64,000 nt of DNA from Sipunculus nudus (GCA_026874595.1 CM049307.1:93970330-94034329), one strand, 5' to 3'. Counted from the first letter of the stretch, positions 1 to 13,110 are shown. Notes: a model not told the origin generated them from the sequence alone. Made by a program: numbers and translations.

Positions 1-1190
1 TGACAAAGAGACAGAAAATGAGCCATTGTTTGTGAAGATAGAACCAATATTGACAAAGTTAGGGGGAATAAGATTTTGACGTGTTTTGATGACCTTGAAC
101 TTTAACCTCTATAAAATACACATACAGCTTCCAGAAATCATTCCAATATACGATACAAGTAAGTTACAAAGTGATTCGTGCAAAACTGTGGCCTGTAGAA
201 TGCTAAATGTCAAGTGCAAGAAACAGCAAGCACGCTAAATTAAGGACTACTGACAAACAGAAAGACATACTGACAAAGTGACACATTTGTAATAAGAGAT
301 GGTTAGATAATCTGATGGGGAAGGTAAAAAGAAACAAAAGAAGCGACACTTTATGTAGATAAGGTTGATGGTTTTGGAGATATGGCCAAAAATGATATGT
401 TGTAGAGGTTCGAGTGCAGCATCCCCTAGCGGCCATATTCCGAAAAATCACGTTCGAGATATTAGTGTAAGACATAAGATGTATCAGTTTCAAAAGATTT
501 CCTGCAAAACTGTGGGCCGTAGATTGCTCATTGTAAGACGCAAGAACCCGCAAGCAGACGAAATTGAGGGGCCACTGACAAACAGACAGATATTGTGACA
601 AGATTGAGACCAGATGACATAACCAAGTTATGACAGAGACCCAGAGAAAGGAAATAAGCTACAGTGTATGTAATTGAGGTTTATAGTTTTGAAGTTATGG
701 CCAAACAATTATTTGTTGTAGAGGTTCAAGTGCAGCGCCCCCTAGCGGCCATATCCCGAAAATAAAAATTACTTTCGAGATATTAGTGTAAGACATAAGA
801 TTTACCAGTTTCAAGAGGATTCCTGCAAAACTGTGGCCCGTAGATTGCTAATTGCAAGCCGCAAGAACCAGCAAGCAAACTGACAAACAGACAAACACAA
901 AGTGACACAAGATTGAGACCAATCGACTAGACCAGATAATGGAGAAAGCCAAGAGGAAGAAATTGAGTCTAAGTTTGTGACGATAGGTGTAATATCGACG
1001 AAGTTATGCCGAAAATTTATTTTCGACGTTTTTCGATGACCTTGACCTTGTCCTTTGACCAATAATGAAAAAAAAAATCTAAAGGCTTCGGGGACTTTTA
1101 GTTGTATATCAACTGTGTAAGTTTGAAAACGATCGCTGCAAAACTGTGTATTTTAGGCTGGAGACAGACAGACAGACAGATAGACAAACA
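1..1190 (+). repeat. Tandem repeat, about 320 bp unit, three to four diverged copies
   Basis: Units marked by CTGCAAAACTGTGGCCTGTA (187), CTGCAAAACTGTGGGCCGTA (502), CTGCAAAACTGTGGCCCGTA (826) and CTGCAAAACTGTGTATTTTA (1136), each followed by GACAAACAGACA-type words. CCCCTAGCGGCCATAT precedes two of them. Confidence 0.8.
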
Positions 1191-1661
1191 AACAAACTAG
1201 ACAACCTGAGGTTGGCAAAATGGAAGGCAAAATGTGGAAATGAAAGGTTAAATAGACAACGTCATATGTCCTTATGGAAAACAGGAGTTCGAGTTAAGGA
1301 AAAGCAAAAAAAAATGAGGTAAAGTTGAAGTTGATACGACCATTTTTGACCAAGTGATGAGGAAAATAAAGTTACAAAGAAAACAAGCAAAGAATGTAAC
1401 ACGTTTATAATACTTCACAATATTACATAAATCTGCGTGTGATGATATTAAAACATGCATGTCAAAAACTAATTTCTCTAAGAGCAAATTAACTTATATA
1501 TGTATGAACTCAGAGGTATGGACCAATTTGCACCGACCTACAGTATCCAGATATGAGAAATAAAAGACCAATCTCCCATGAAGCTCGTCTTTTTATCTAT
1601 ACGAGATTTCACCAGGACCTGTCTGGATGCTAGGCCACAAATTGCTACGTCTTATGAATAA

Positions 1662-1717
<56 letters not shown>
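1662..1717. repeat. (TA)n(TG)n microsatellite
   Basis: About 12 TA units then 15 TG units. Confidence 0.97.
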
Positions 1718-1719
<2 letters not shown>

Positions 1720-1741
1720 ACAGAACCTACAAACTGAGGAC

Positions 1742-1835
1742 GCGTATATGACAACACACCAACAAAGTGAGGTCCTCTGACAAACTGAGGTCCTAACACC
1801 CCGACCTCAGTTTGTCTTTCACTATGAATGCCTGT
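1742..1835 (-). repeat. Inverted satellite monomers
   Basis: ACAAAGTGAGGTCCTCTGAC, AAACTGAGGTCC and GACCTCAGTTTGTC are the reverse complement of the GACCTCACTTTGT core repeated at 27-30 kb, found 25 kb away. Confidence 0.6.
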
Positions 1836-2039
1836 CCCTGGCCCTGCACGATCTAAAATTGATACTGACGAAAGAGATAAGATGTCTTCCATTCACATTT
1901 TATCTGTAAGTGTTGTGTAAATTTGAACATTATTAAGAAAAATGTTGTTTTATGCGAGACCGGTTTGAAAAATGTCATACATGTGTGTGTGTGTTCTTGC
2001 CATTCGATGGCGAAACTGACCAAAGTTGAAGTCAGCGTC

Positions 2040-2566
2040 TCACACACATTTGCTCATGCGCATGCGCTGGGCCTTAAGCCCCACCCCCAAATTCAACAGA
2101 CGCTGCCGCTTGCAACACAGTAAGCGGTGTCACTTATCCTTTATAATTTACCTTTTAAAGTTTACATCGCCCATACGTATTTTATGCCTTTTTTGCTGCA
2201 GTCAGAGGCAAAACAGCATTTTGTAGCTGCACAGTTGAACGGGAAAGGGCTCTGAAATTTTCAACAAAAAGTAGATGACCGACGTGTCGACGAATGATTA
2301 TTGACAAGTTGGTTTATTGGCCAATAGGAGGCCCGGAATTTCACACGCCGCTTCCAACCTTTTCCATCAAGTCGTTATCAAACATTTCGTAGTATTTTAA
2401 AATTTTCGGCAGATACGGTGAATAAAAATTTCTTTGGGCACAAGTCAAAGTGACAACAAGAACCCGGACACGAAAAAAGATGCCGTCTTCTTAAACCGAA
2501 AGAACTCGCATTCACAAAAAAAGATCACGTGCACAGACCCGCATGGAAAGCTCAGCTCGGTAAGTC
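2040..2566 (+). promoter_or_regulatory. Candidate promoter and untranslated first exon
   Basis: GCGCATGCGC (within CATGCGCATGCGCTGG, about 2055-2070) is a perfect palindromic NRF-1-type site. TTATTGGCCAATAGG (about 2312-2327) holds two opposed CCAAT boxes. Downstream a CCCGGACACG...GCATGGAAAGCTCAGCTCG segment ends at the consensus donor G|GTAAGT near 2560. No TATA and no ORF tied to it, so the direction (+) rests only on the donor. Could be coincidence. Confidence 0.35.
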
Positions 2567-3084
2567 AATTTCATACTGGTTTTTTTTTTGTTTTTGTTTG
2601 TTAATATATCCTCACCGTATCCCTAATATCGGGTCAAACTGGAGGCTAATAGATGCACATATATTGACACAAGTCAGGCATAATTATTTTATCTGGGATT
2701 TCGATTACCCTTCCAAAGCCGGTTGTATATCGGTCTCGCCTTGAGCGATAATAGATCTATCCATTCTTGTCGAAGCATCTATCCTGGTAATGTGGTAAGG
2801 TTCATTCCAGGACCCCTGCCCGCATGAATTTTCGTGATAATTTATTATAAAACTGTCTCGGGTATACGGGGCTGAACTTCAGGGGGCCAAAACAAAAAGA
2901 GAACCCACAAATTTTATGCAGACCGGAAAAATTTTGGTCCAGTGCGTAATGCCAATGGACACTCAACAAATGGTAGTTGGTATAGTATAATATATTATAG
3001 AAAAATTAGAATATAGGCACATGGTAAAACCAAGAAAAAACTCAGAAGTATCCGATGTTCTACCCAGTCCTGAAGTTGTGCATT

Positions 3085-3360
3085 ACAAATTTTGTACACC
3101 TACAGGACACCAGGATGTGTTGGTACAGGCGTCTGTGCTGCCCCTACTGTTAATCTGGCCTATCAGGGGGCTGCATGCCTGAATGGATGCAGGATGGAGT
3201 AGGTAATAAGTGTGTCTGAGACTAGTGCCAGCTGCAGAGCTTATCTAGTACTGAGTACACAGGGGCCATTTGGTTATACTTTGGCTATTACAGCATTAAT
3301 GTATTGATTTAATGAAGTCATATATACCTATTTTGGAATAAATTTTAATTCAATAAATGG
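3085..3360 (+). repeat. Inverted repeat arm (partner 10985-11205)
   Basis: GGCCTATCAGGGGGCTGCAT, GGATGCAGGATGGAGTAGG, TCTGAGACTAGTGCCAGCTG, TATCTAGTACTGAGTAC and TTTAATGAAGTCATATATAC pair in reverse complement with 11205-10985. Confidence 0.8.
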
Positions 3361-5149
3361 ATTTTAATCTGTTGATTTGTTAGATAAATAATACCTTAAT
3401 ATAAATTTACTGACATTTTTCATTTTAGTGTCATGAAAAATTTCAAAATAACATTTGATAAAATAAATATTTCTATTTTATTAATTAATTATATAAAAAT
3501 AAATAGCCAAAGGTTTTCATTATCTTTCACTGTTTCATGGTATAAAAATTTTTATGAATAGAGTAAAAATCCTGTCAGGTTTTTATTGCAAGCAGCTAAC
3601 TCTAAATAAATTCCCAGACTTATCCCCTAATTTCAGCTGGTTACCAGGGATACATTAACACACAAAACTTAGAGTTGCACCTCATGAATCTCAGCTTATT
3701 AACCACCACTTTGAATTAGAATAATTAAATATACCAGTTTAACAAAACATTTTTTTTTTTCATTTTCTAAGTTCACATACTATTGTAATTTACTTATTTT
3801 CTGCCCTATAACTGAAATTACTGAAACCACAAATTAGGTTTACAGTTAACAAACTTTAATAGCTACAAAGGTATTCATGTGTATTGTAGACCAGTTTTGT
3901 CAACATAGATGATCATTTTTTCACCTTCTTACATTTACCTGTAAACTTTTTAAAACCTGTTTACTATGATCTCCTTAGTTATAAGAATTTTACTATATGG
4001 CACAGATGGCATATAATATTAAAAAAAATATGAATCATGTAATCTACTATTGTAATTTACAACCTGTTGGGTGCAGGTAAAAATTGCTGAGGTAAAGATG
4101 GCCTAAGTAATAATGGCTGAGGTAAACGTGGATAAGGTACAAATGGCCGAGGAAAAAATCCATGCTTAATGAAAAATAACAGGTATCAGGAGTAAATTTT
4201 GATTTTTTAAATTTAAAACATCACAATTCAGCTGCAGACTTTATGTGGTGGACACACATTGTAGATTGGACTTTTCAGACAAAGACATTTCAGCCAGGTT
4301 ATTATTATAGGATTCCCCATAAAGGGGGTTGATAATAGATTTTCATAAATTAATCATTTCAAAACTATACATCTTGTAACTGTCAGTTTATCAAATTACA
4401 ACTTTTTAAAGCTCAGTATTATAACTGTAACCAAGCAGTTACACATGGAAAAAAAACACATGAAGGAAAATTAAAAGTTCATTAATAAGATTAATGCAGT
4501 CAATTTCAAATTAAAATCTGTAGTCTCATAAACATTTCAGTATAGCATAAGTTACCTTTGATATCTATTCCATTTTATCTTATAAATGGGGTTCAAACAA
4601 AAGTTCCAATGATCAACATTTATTCAATATCTACTTTCTCACTAATCACCAATAACTCCAAACTTTTCTCATACATAACATGAAGGCAGCATGGCCATAT
4701 GTTGACAGTATAACTTATTCCATAACCATAAAGTGACTCAGATGCTCCATCCAAGGGAATTATAGAGCATTGTGTATTGCAAAATGAACACAATAAATCA
4801 ATAGTGTGTACACTCAAAGTGCATTCACCCATATAAAGTACAACAAATAATTTTCTGTTACAAAGTATGATGGTATGTATTTCAATGTACAACAAACTTT
4901 AAATGTAGATTTTGTGATATATTGAATTCCAAATTTAATCCTGCTACCCGTTATTTCCATATAGCCATTTCTGCCATGGCCATTTTGAGCGAACCTGTGA
5001 GCTTATGCAATGGTGTGGTGTCATCTGTATGTTAACCCATACTATCTTGAAAACGGCAGCATCTAGTATCACTAAATCACTACAGTTGTTTAGATGACTA
5101 ATTTTTCCATAAAATATAGTGATACCAGAAATTAAGTCAGTATTATTTA

Positions 5150-5470
5150 ATTTAAAAAAGTAATGGGCCAAAACATAATGGATTTTGTAGAAAAATCAGG
5201 AAAGATATTTGGTCACTTAAGATCAAAAGTGTTAAAGGTAGGGACTTTTTTTTCAGTAATACAACTTTAATTAATCAAAATTTAATTGTATACAAAAAAT
5301 TAGATCAAAATCTGTTAAATTTTTTTTAAATATTGGCAAAAATATAAAATTGGTACCTTAAATTTTGCCCAAGTTTGACCATGGCACATTTTTGTTCCTG
5401 TAACTGCTGTGGATTTAATTTTCACAGCATGTTTTTGTTAGCATTTCAACTGTTAACTAAAAAAATTTGA
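5150..5470 (+). repeat. Dispersed repeat, copy at 12830-13110
   Basis: CATAATGGATTTTGTAGAAA, AAATCAGGAAAGATATTT and ATTTAATTTTCACAGCATGT align directly with 12838-13100. Confidence 0.75.
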
Positions 5471-5814
5471 AACCAGTTGATCAAAAACTGTAGATTTTAT
5501 TCAAGTTTTCAAGCACCATGTCACATATTGTTTACATCAATCTAGTGTTATGCACTATGCACATTTGTTTCTTCAGTGTCTGAAGACTGCTGATGCCACC
5601 AGTATTTTTCTATTTTTGATGCATGTTTTCCTTTATTTTAAGACTGCCAAATTTTTTTTATACTATCAGATTTCGCAAATTTGGTTTCTTGAAACCTTGT
5701 GTGTTTATTAGGGCCCTGCTTGAATAAGCAGATGCGTTATGTTATTCATCCTGTCCATCTGTTAGTCTTTCTGTAAGTCCACCAAATTTGTTTCCTGGTG
5801 ATAACTCCAATTTC

Positions 5815-6365
5815 GATTGACATGTGGATTTCAAATGTGACTTATATGTGGCCCACCTCTAATGCAGGAACTCTATTGAGGTCATAAGGTCAAAGTTCAA
5901 GGTCACAGGACCCACTTAAATATAGAAAGATTGTGGATGCATTTTAAGCCAAACATTTAATCCCAAACCTTCCAACTTGCACATGTTGCTGACCTGCCAA
6001 TAGGGGAAGAATCAGACTGATTTTTGAGTTACAAGGTCAAATGTCAAGGTTACAAGGACCATCTTTCCACATATATGTTTTCAGATGTTAATACCAGTTA
6101 TTTTTTTAAATTTTGGTTTCAGTCTTGATTTCTATATGGCCCACCACAAAAGTAAGAACCCTTTTGATTCCGGCGGCATGAGGTCAAAGATCATGGCCAC
6201 AGGACCCTCTTCTTTGAAAAGGTTGTGGATGTATTTTAAGCCAAACTTTACAACCGAAACTTTCCATCTTTCAGATATTTCTCAACTGTCAAAAGTGGAA
6301 GAAACTTATGGATTTGGGCAGTCGCATGGTCAAAGGTCGAGGCCATGGGGCCCATGCATTCACAA
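5815..6365 (+). repeat. Two-copy tandem repeat, about 300 bp unit
   Basis: TATGTGGCCCACCTCTAAT / TATATGGCCCACCACAAAA, GAGGTCATAAGGTCAAAG / GAGGTCAAAGATCATGG and GGATGTATTTTAAGCCAAAC-type blocks are spaced about 300 bp. Confidence 0.75.
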
Positions 6366-6539
6366 TGGCTGATAACTCAAGTTTGAGTATTCAACAGGCA
6401 AAATTTAAATCTCAGAAACGGCTGTATCTACCATCACCAAATTTTATGCCAATGTTGGTCACATAGGTCATATCTGAAATTGAGGTATTGGTGGCGCCAC
6501 CTGCATCGGCCTTTTTTGCACAGGGTTATCAGTGCCTGT

Positions 6540-7070
6540 ATCACACTGAGGGCTACAAAAACTTCTTCTCTGAAACCATATGGCCAAAATGTTTAATATC
6601 GCACAGAAATGATCCTAGGGTAGTGCTTTCTTAAGTTTGTTCAAATGGTCTCAGTTCAGTGACTTTTGGCTGAGTTATGGGAAGCTGAATTTAGTCATAT
6701 GCCATAACAGCCCATTTTAGCTCAGTGGCTTCAAAAATCTTCTTCTCAAAAACCACTGGGCCAAATTCTAAAATCTCACACATTTATTATCCTTAGATGT
6801 TGATAATTCAAGTTTATTAAAATGGTTTTGTTTCAGTGATTTTTGGCCGAGTTATGGGAAGCTTAACTTAGCCATTTTGCAGTATTTTCCCATATGAGTT
6901 ATAAACCTGCAAAACATTTTTTGACTGAAGCCACTGAAACCAGTTTGTTAAATATTTTACAAGAATAATTCCTACAATAATTCTTATAATAATTGTCATT
7001 AATGGTTCCACATGAATGATTTTTGGCTGAATTATGGAGATTGAATTGAGTCATTTTACCATATATGTTA
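6540..7070 (+). repeat. Three-copy tandem repeat, about 180 bp unit
   Basis: GACTTTTGGCTGAGTTATGG (6660), GATTTTTGGCCGAGTTATGG (6838) and GATTTTTGGCTGAATTATGG (7018) mark the units, each followed by a GARYTKARYYNNGYCAT segment. Confidence 0.8.
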
Positions 7071-7739
7071 GCTGTGTGATGCTGTTACATCTAGCCTGGC
7101 ACCAGTTTATCAGCATCTATTTAGACATTTAGATTTCAGGTTATCTTTGGTTAATATTGACAAGAAATTTTTTTTTAAAGTTAAGTTATGATTTAAGTTA
7201 TTCATCATACCAGGCAATGTTACAATCATGGATATTTAGCTCTCTGTGGCTATATAAAGACAACTGTACGTGGATAATAAATTATTGGTATCCCTACTCA
7301 ACTTAATTCAAGAATTTGCCTTCAATACATATCTGTATTTTAATTTTGCATTCAGTATGCATCTGTAATAATTTTACATATATTCCTGATTTCTTTTTAT
7401 AAAAAGTCAGCTGAAAAGCATTTTGTATTTGGAAAATAAATTTCAAAGTCATTTCAAATAGGGACCACTTTTCTGTTCAGATGGCAGCACTTGGTTTTCC
7501 ATTGGCAGATTGCCAGTGCCTTGATGTTGGCCGTTAACCAAGATGATGTCAGCTCTATAAATAGTTTTGGCACAGTGCCAAAGAAGAAGTGCAGCCAGGT
7601 ATAAGTCAAGAGTTCACTCAGTGCAGTAGCTGCATTCTATTTATATAGCTTTGGCAGACTGCTCACTGCATCATATTTGGCACCAAAGTTCAGCTTGAAT
7701 CTATTTATAGCTCTCGCAGACTGCCAACTGTGTCAGATT

Positions 7740-7860
7740 ATGCAACAGGTCAAGAGTTCACTCAGTTCACTCAGTGCAGCCAGGTACAGGTCAAAAGTTC
7801 ACTCAGTGTAGACAGGTGCAGGTCAAGAGCTCACTCAGTGCTGTAGCTTGAGGCAGCAGT
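7740..7860 (+). repeat. Short tandem repeat, about 38 bp unit
   Basis: CAGGTCAAGAGTTCACTCAG TGCAGCCAGGTA-type units repeated three to four times, with earlier partial copies from 7590. Confidence 0.75.
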
Positions 7861-8269
7861 TTGTCACAGGTCACTTGGGGGCAACTGCCTTACTCCCCTA
7901 AGCCTTGTCAGCCCAGTGCATCAAGCTCTGGGGAAGTTTGATGAATTGGACTGATATTTTGACCTGTCTATGAGTCTTTGATGGTATTCTCATTTACAAG
8001 ATAGGGTGCCACCTACATTTACTTTTGCAGTGTATGCCCCTGCTTATTTCTACAGAGGAATTTGATACATCAGCCTAAAATTTGGCATGTATATACATAT
8101 CAGGTAGCTTTATAGTGTGCAAGACTGGTGGCGCCACCTACAATGATATTTGCACAGTGTATGTCCCTGCTTATTTCACAGGAGGGGTTTGACATATCAG
8201 TCTGACATTGTGCATATGTATATATCTCTTCGTTGTATATAAGACTGATGGTGCCAGCTACAATCACTG

Positions 8270-9424
8270 TATCCGCCAAAACAGGATTGCGATGCTGCCG
8301 CCATCGCCGCATAGGTTTCCGGAGAACTCCTCCGAACAGAATTTTTTAAAATTCGGAATTATGATCGGTCACATGTGAACTGCTACGCCCTCATTTATGG
8401 TTGACCTCTGACCTTTCCTTTCTGCCCAGCGTCCATTTGTGTGTCTATTTCTACACATAAACCCAAATATCTCGGGAACCTTTTCTCTGATAAGGCTAAG
8501 GATTTTGCACAAATGTAGCCCTTTGAAAGCTTTATAACATACACTAAAATGGTGGCGCCACGTGAAACCATTTTTGCACAACGTCCATCTGTTCATCTGC
8601 CTTGGGATAAAAACACTCAATTCTCTACATTGGTTGGACTTATCCACCTGAAATTTTGCATGTTTATACATCCTGGACAGCTTTCTTGATTTTATGACAG
8701 GTGGCGCCACCTAAATTCACGTTTAAGCTGCGGACATCCAAGCTCCTATCTCGGGAATCGTTTAACCAGTTGGGCAAAAATTGCATGTGTATAGATCTCC
8801 CATAGCTCTTTATCATACGCAAAACTGGTGGTGTCACCTGCAACCATTTTTTGCACAGCGTCCATCTGTTCATCTGCCTTGGGATAAAATCACTCATATC
8901 TCGGCAGTGGTTTGATATATCTGCCTAAAATTTTGCAGGTTTATACATCTTGGATAGCTTTCTCGATTTTGTGGCAGGTGGGGCCACCTATATTTATGTA
9001 TACACTGCAGACATTCAGGCTTATATATTAGGACTGGTTTGACATATCCCTTTGAAATTTTGCATTTGTATAGATCTCACATATCTCTTAATCATACACA
9101 AAATTGGTGGCGCCACCTGCCACCATTTTTGCACAGCGTCCGTCTGTTTGTTTGCCGTGGGCTAAAATCACTCATATCTCAGTAGTGGTTTGACTTATCT
9201 ACCTAAAATTTTGCATGTTTATACATCTCGGACAGCTTTCTGGATTTTGTGGTAGGTGGTGCAACCTACATACACATTTTGGCTGCAGACATCCAGGCTA
9301 TTATGCAATGCACCTCACTCTGTTTCCCCTTGCCACTCAATCCATGCCTCACTTCACCTTTCCCACTCTGATTTTGGCGGATACAAGTAGTCGCTTGTTG
9401 ACATTACCCATATTCTAGTTTTCG
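8270..9424 (+). repeat. Dispersed GGTGGCGCCACC-type repeat element, copy 1
   Basis: Four to five degenerate units of about 290-300 bp: TTTTGCACAGCGTCCATCTG, GGGATAAAATCACTCATATC, ACCTGAAATTTTGCATGTTT, ATACATCTTGGATAGCTTTC, GCAGGTGGCGCCACCTA. Terminal TCCGCCAAAACAG and GATTTTGGCGGAT may be inverted ends. Copy 2 at 38640-39592. Flanking 8100-8270 has partial units. Confidence 0.8.
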
Positions 9425-9639
9425 TGTTGTGTGCACTCATGCCAGAATTGCAGCAGTGAGGTTTGTTTAATTGTTTCTTGTTCCAAGTGTTTAGTACTTG
9501 CATTGTTCATATACATGTTACACATGTTCTTGTAAAATAAGTGTCGGTCCTGCATTGAAGCATTATACCTGGTGTAATCTCATTGAACAGGTTCGCATTA
9601 GGCCTGTAGGTCTTGTTTGTTAAATCTTATACTTGACTA

Positions 9640-10545
9640 GTACTCTATTTTTCAAGTACATTTTTGGAAAGTACAAGTCTTTTAAAAGTACAAGGCAAGT
9701 ATAGTAGAGTGCCAAATTCCCCAATGCCGAATTTCAGAAAATTAAAATGGGGAACCGAAAACTTATTCCGATTTCCGAAATATATTTCAAGTATGTCAAA
9801 CATAAAATGAGTATTGTAATTACGAGTCAGAAGGCCTGTGGTCATGTGTTAGGCCCAGTGATTACCCTAATTAATTAGTTCCTGGCCGATGTTGTCGCCG
9901 GGGCAAAGGTGTGAAAACTACAACTAGCCCCGCAACATGTGGCCCCCTTTACCCCCAGCAAGCGACTGAGCAGTTAATCCAAGAGCACTTGTTTGTTATC
10001 AAACACATCTCGTTTGGACACAAGCAAGCATAGTTTGTCGGCTTGGGACAGGATGTCATGCCAAATAACTGAGCAGTTCACTCGCATGGTATAATTCATT
10101 ATACGTTTGTGCACGAGCAGCTTTTATACGTCCCAGTCTTCAATTACGTAGATCAATAAGAAACACCGTGTTCCTTGGTGATGTCATTTGATCTTTCCCT
10201 TTAGTGAATTAGATGAAAAAAAGAGCACACACGTATCCTTAAAGCAGGTTAGACTGATCTCTGCCAATTATACTCGGCAATAATCTAATATCTTTTATAC
10301 GTCCTGGTCGTCAATTACGAATATCCAAAAGAAACACCGTGTTCCTCGGGTAAAATGGCATTAAGTTAATCATTAACTGTCATACTTACTTGTTGCTAGA
10401 CCCTTGTCCGCATATCCGAATGTTTGATTTTACGAACAAAAAGCTTGTCCCCCGACGCTTTCGGAAAATCGGCGCTCTACTGTACTTGGATATTTGTACT
10501 TAAGTACAAGTACAAGTACATGTACTTGATTCAAGCCTGGTATTC
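9640..10545. repeat. AAGTAC/GTACTT-rich host repeat interrupted by the TA MITE
   Basis: TTTTCAAGTACATTTTTGG, AAAGTACAAGTCTTTTAAAA (left) and GTACTTAAGTACAAGTACAA, GTACATGTACTTGATTCAAG (right). The two sides form the inverted ends of an older element. Confidence 0.5.
9702..10482. mobile_element. 781 bp TA-flanked MITE (pogo/mariner-like)
   Basis: Ends TAGTAGAGTGCCAAATT and (inverse) CAGTAGAGCGCCGATTT, directly flanked by TA (9700-9701, 10483-10484). Subterminal CCAATGCCGAATTTC / CCGAAAGCGTCGGG. Inserted in a host repeat made of AAGTACAAGTACTTG words that continues on both sides. No transposase ORF. TC1/mariner-pogo class is inferred from TA plus TIR. Confidence 0.75.
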
Positions 10546-10984
10546 AAGTAGGCTTTGATCAAACTGATCACAGGGCCCATATTTTGAAAAAGCTCATAAA
10601 CATATACTTATAGACAAATTCAGCTTAGTGTTGAGACCCAAGGGTCCCTAGTTAAATGTCGAAATTTGTTTTACACTCATTTATTGATGGAAAACTAATA
10701 ATTTAACACAAAAGATTGCAGTTTTCTGACATCGCATCAGATTTTTCTTTGTAATTACAAAGCAAAATGATGCCGCAAACCAAAAAACAGAGATTCAAAA
10801 GTTAAACCATTGGTTTGATTGATTTATGATATAACATCATAAGTTCTATTTATTATACTGTGTACCTGCCAATATTTATAATAAAATATTATTTTTTCCA
10901 GCAAATAAAAGATTAAAAAACATGCATTTAATCATAGAGATACAGTAACATTGGACGCCATAGGGGATCCCACTAGTTACTCCA

Positions 10985-11205
10985 TTCGATCTCCATGATT
11001 TAATAAATCCATAATAGGTATATAATGTGACTTCATTAACATTAAGTATGACCATATGAGCACTTTGTACTCAGTACTAGATAACCTCTGTGGCTGGCAC
11101 CAGTCTCAGACTACAAATTACCCTGCTCCATCCAGCATCCATTCAGACATGCAGCCTCCTGATTGGCCAGACTAAGGAAAGCACAGTGTATGTTTATGAA
11201 AAGAC
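10985..11205 (-). repeat. Inverted repeat arm (partner 3085-3360)
   Basis: GTACTCAGTACTAGATAACC, GGCTGGCACCAGTCTCAGAC, CTCCATCCAGCATCCATTCA and CAGCCTCCTGATTGGCC. About 7.6 kb from its partner. Confidence 0.8.
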
Positions 11206-12464
11206 AAAATGACAGCATATAACTATGTGTGTGTGTCTGTGGTACTCTTGGAAAATGATATTTTCGTTACACCACTTAAGTGACAGTAACACAAAAGTAT
11301 GTAAACTTTTCTGCAGCCATAAAATGCTCAGCTTTCCCAATAAATTTGTAAGACTCACAATTTTTCGACATTAAATCAGTCTGATTTTCCTCTGACATGA
11401 AATGACATGTTGAAACATGATTAACCATATTTCTGAGGGTGTTATTTTTTTGGAGAAGCCTTCAGTCCAGTATGGCTGCCACAGTTAAATTGTGGGGTGA
11501 TCATTGGACTATGGGGATTGATTTTAGCGGTTATTCTAATCCTTTGTGTGCACAGTCAGCTGTTGAAAAAATAGCCTTTGTTTAACCGATCAAGATAGCT
11601 GAATTGTACACTAGTAAGGGATATACTGCTTTCTGAGTGTTCAAATTACTGAGGTCAAATTTCCTAACTTTTCGGAGAATTTTCCAGTTTCTCTAGGTTT
11701 TAACATGTGCCCAAATTATACTTTGTATAGCTACCCCTGTCCACCTGATTTTTCGCAATTATCTCTACATAAGTCAAACTTGGCAAACAAAATTTGCACC
11801 AATACCATAAAGAGGCAAATGCATAATTTTTGGTACCTTACATGTTGATGATCTAAATATTATTTACTTCATGGCCTGGTTGACAGGTCTCATATATATC
11901 CATGGTTCATAAAGTCCCTAAGAAGTGGCCATCCTCCTTGGATATGAATATGAAGAAATTTGACGTAACAATGGAGTGCGTGCACGTGAAAAATACAATT
12001 CCAACTGTAAGCAGGGGTGAATGTGGGTGACTCTTTTGTACGTTACGTCTATTGTGACGTCATTACTCTTGCCTGAGATTTCACAGATTGGTTGCAAGAT
12101 GTCGCTACAAAATAAACTAGTCACTCATAAAATTGTTTAAATTGTTTACAGGAAAATGAAAAGTAGGTTATTATTTTTCTGTAATAGTTTGTTATGCATT
12201 TTCCTTGTTCTGCCCTGAGGACAAAAAGTTTTGGCGTTCTTGACTTGCAGAAAAATAATCCCAAAAACACAGGTTGACAGGGGTAGTGAAACAGACCATA
12301 GTGATCCCAGGTACGTTTTTATCTTTATAAATTCACACATTTCTGCATGTGAACCTTCATTTATTTTGTGCAAACTGAACCCACTCTTGGTATTTTGTCA
12401 GTGACGTCAAGTAGCATGTCCAGAAAAAAATATGTCAAGAACTATGAAGAAGTGATGTATTTTT

Positions 12465-12560
12465 AGCTCAGCTGACTGTAAGTTATCTGAGCTATAGTTG
12501 TGGTCCGTTGTCTGTTCGTCCGTCTGTTTGTTTGTCCGTCCGTTAGACTGGCACGTTTTG
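12465..12560 (+). repeat. 5' fragment of the TTTAGCTCAGCTG repeat with CGTCCGTCTGTTTG units
   Basis: TTTTTAGCTCAGCTGACTGT, then TCGTCCGTCTGTTTGTTTG and TCCGTCCGTT, typical of the same dispersed family. Confidence 0.6.
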
Positions 12561-12829
12561 AAACCATTAAACCTAGGAATCCAAAATTCTGCACACTGTT
12601 AAATGTCCCCAAAATCTCCTACCACACCAAAAATTGGGTCATTATGACTTTGTTCCTTTGAGATATATAGGGAAAGCCTCAAATTTCCCATAAAAACCTA
12701 TTATCACACTTCAGGACTGCCTTATATCAAAACCAGTCATCTGTTTCTCTTAATATTTGCCAGAAGTAATCTCCTATATATTTCCTATATACATGCCAGA
12801 AATTAAGTTCGCTAAGTAAAATTTCTTTA

Positions 12830-13110
12830 AGTTATTGGCCCGGACATAATGGACTTTGTAAAAAAATCAGGAAAAATATTTACTCATTTAACATGAAAAA
12901 TTTTGAAATTAGAGACAATTTTCCCAAGTATTTAACTTTGTTTAATTAAGATTCAATTGTTTACCCAAAATTAGATCTGAATTTTGTAATTTTTTTTCAG
13001 TTATTAGCATAAAAATAAAATCAGTACCTTTAATTTTGCCCGTTTGGCACGTTTTTTTCATGTAAGTACCATTGATTTAATTTTCACAGCATGTAAACGT
13101 AAGTATTCCA
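12830..13110 (+). repeat. Dispersed repeat, second copy
   Basis: CATAATGGACTTTGTAAAAA, AAATCAGGAAAAATATTT and ATTTAATTTTCACAGCATGT; pairs with 5150-5470. Confidence 0.75.
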
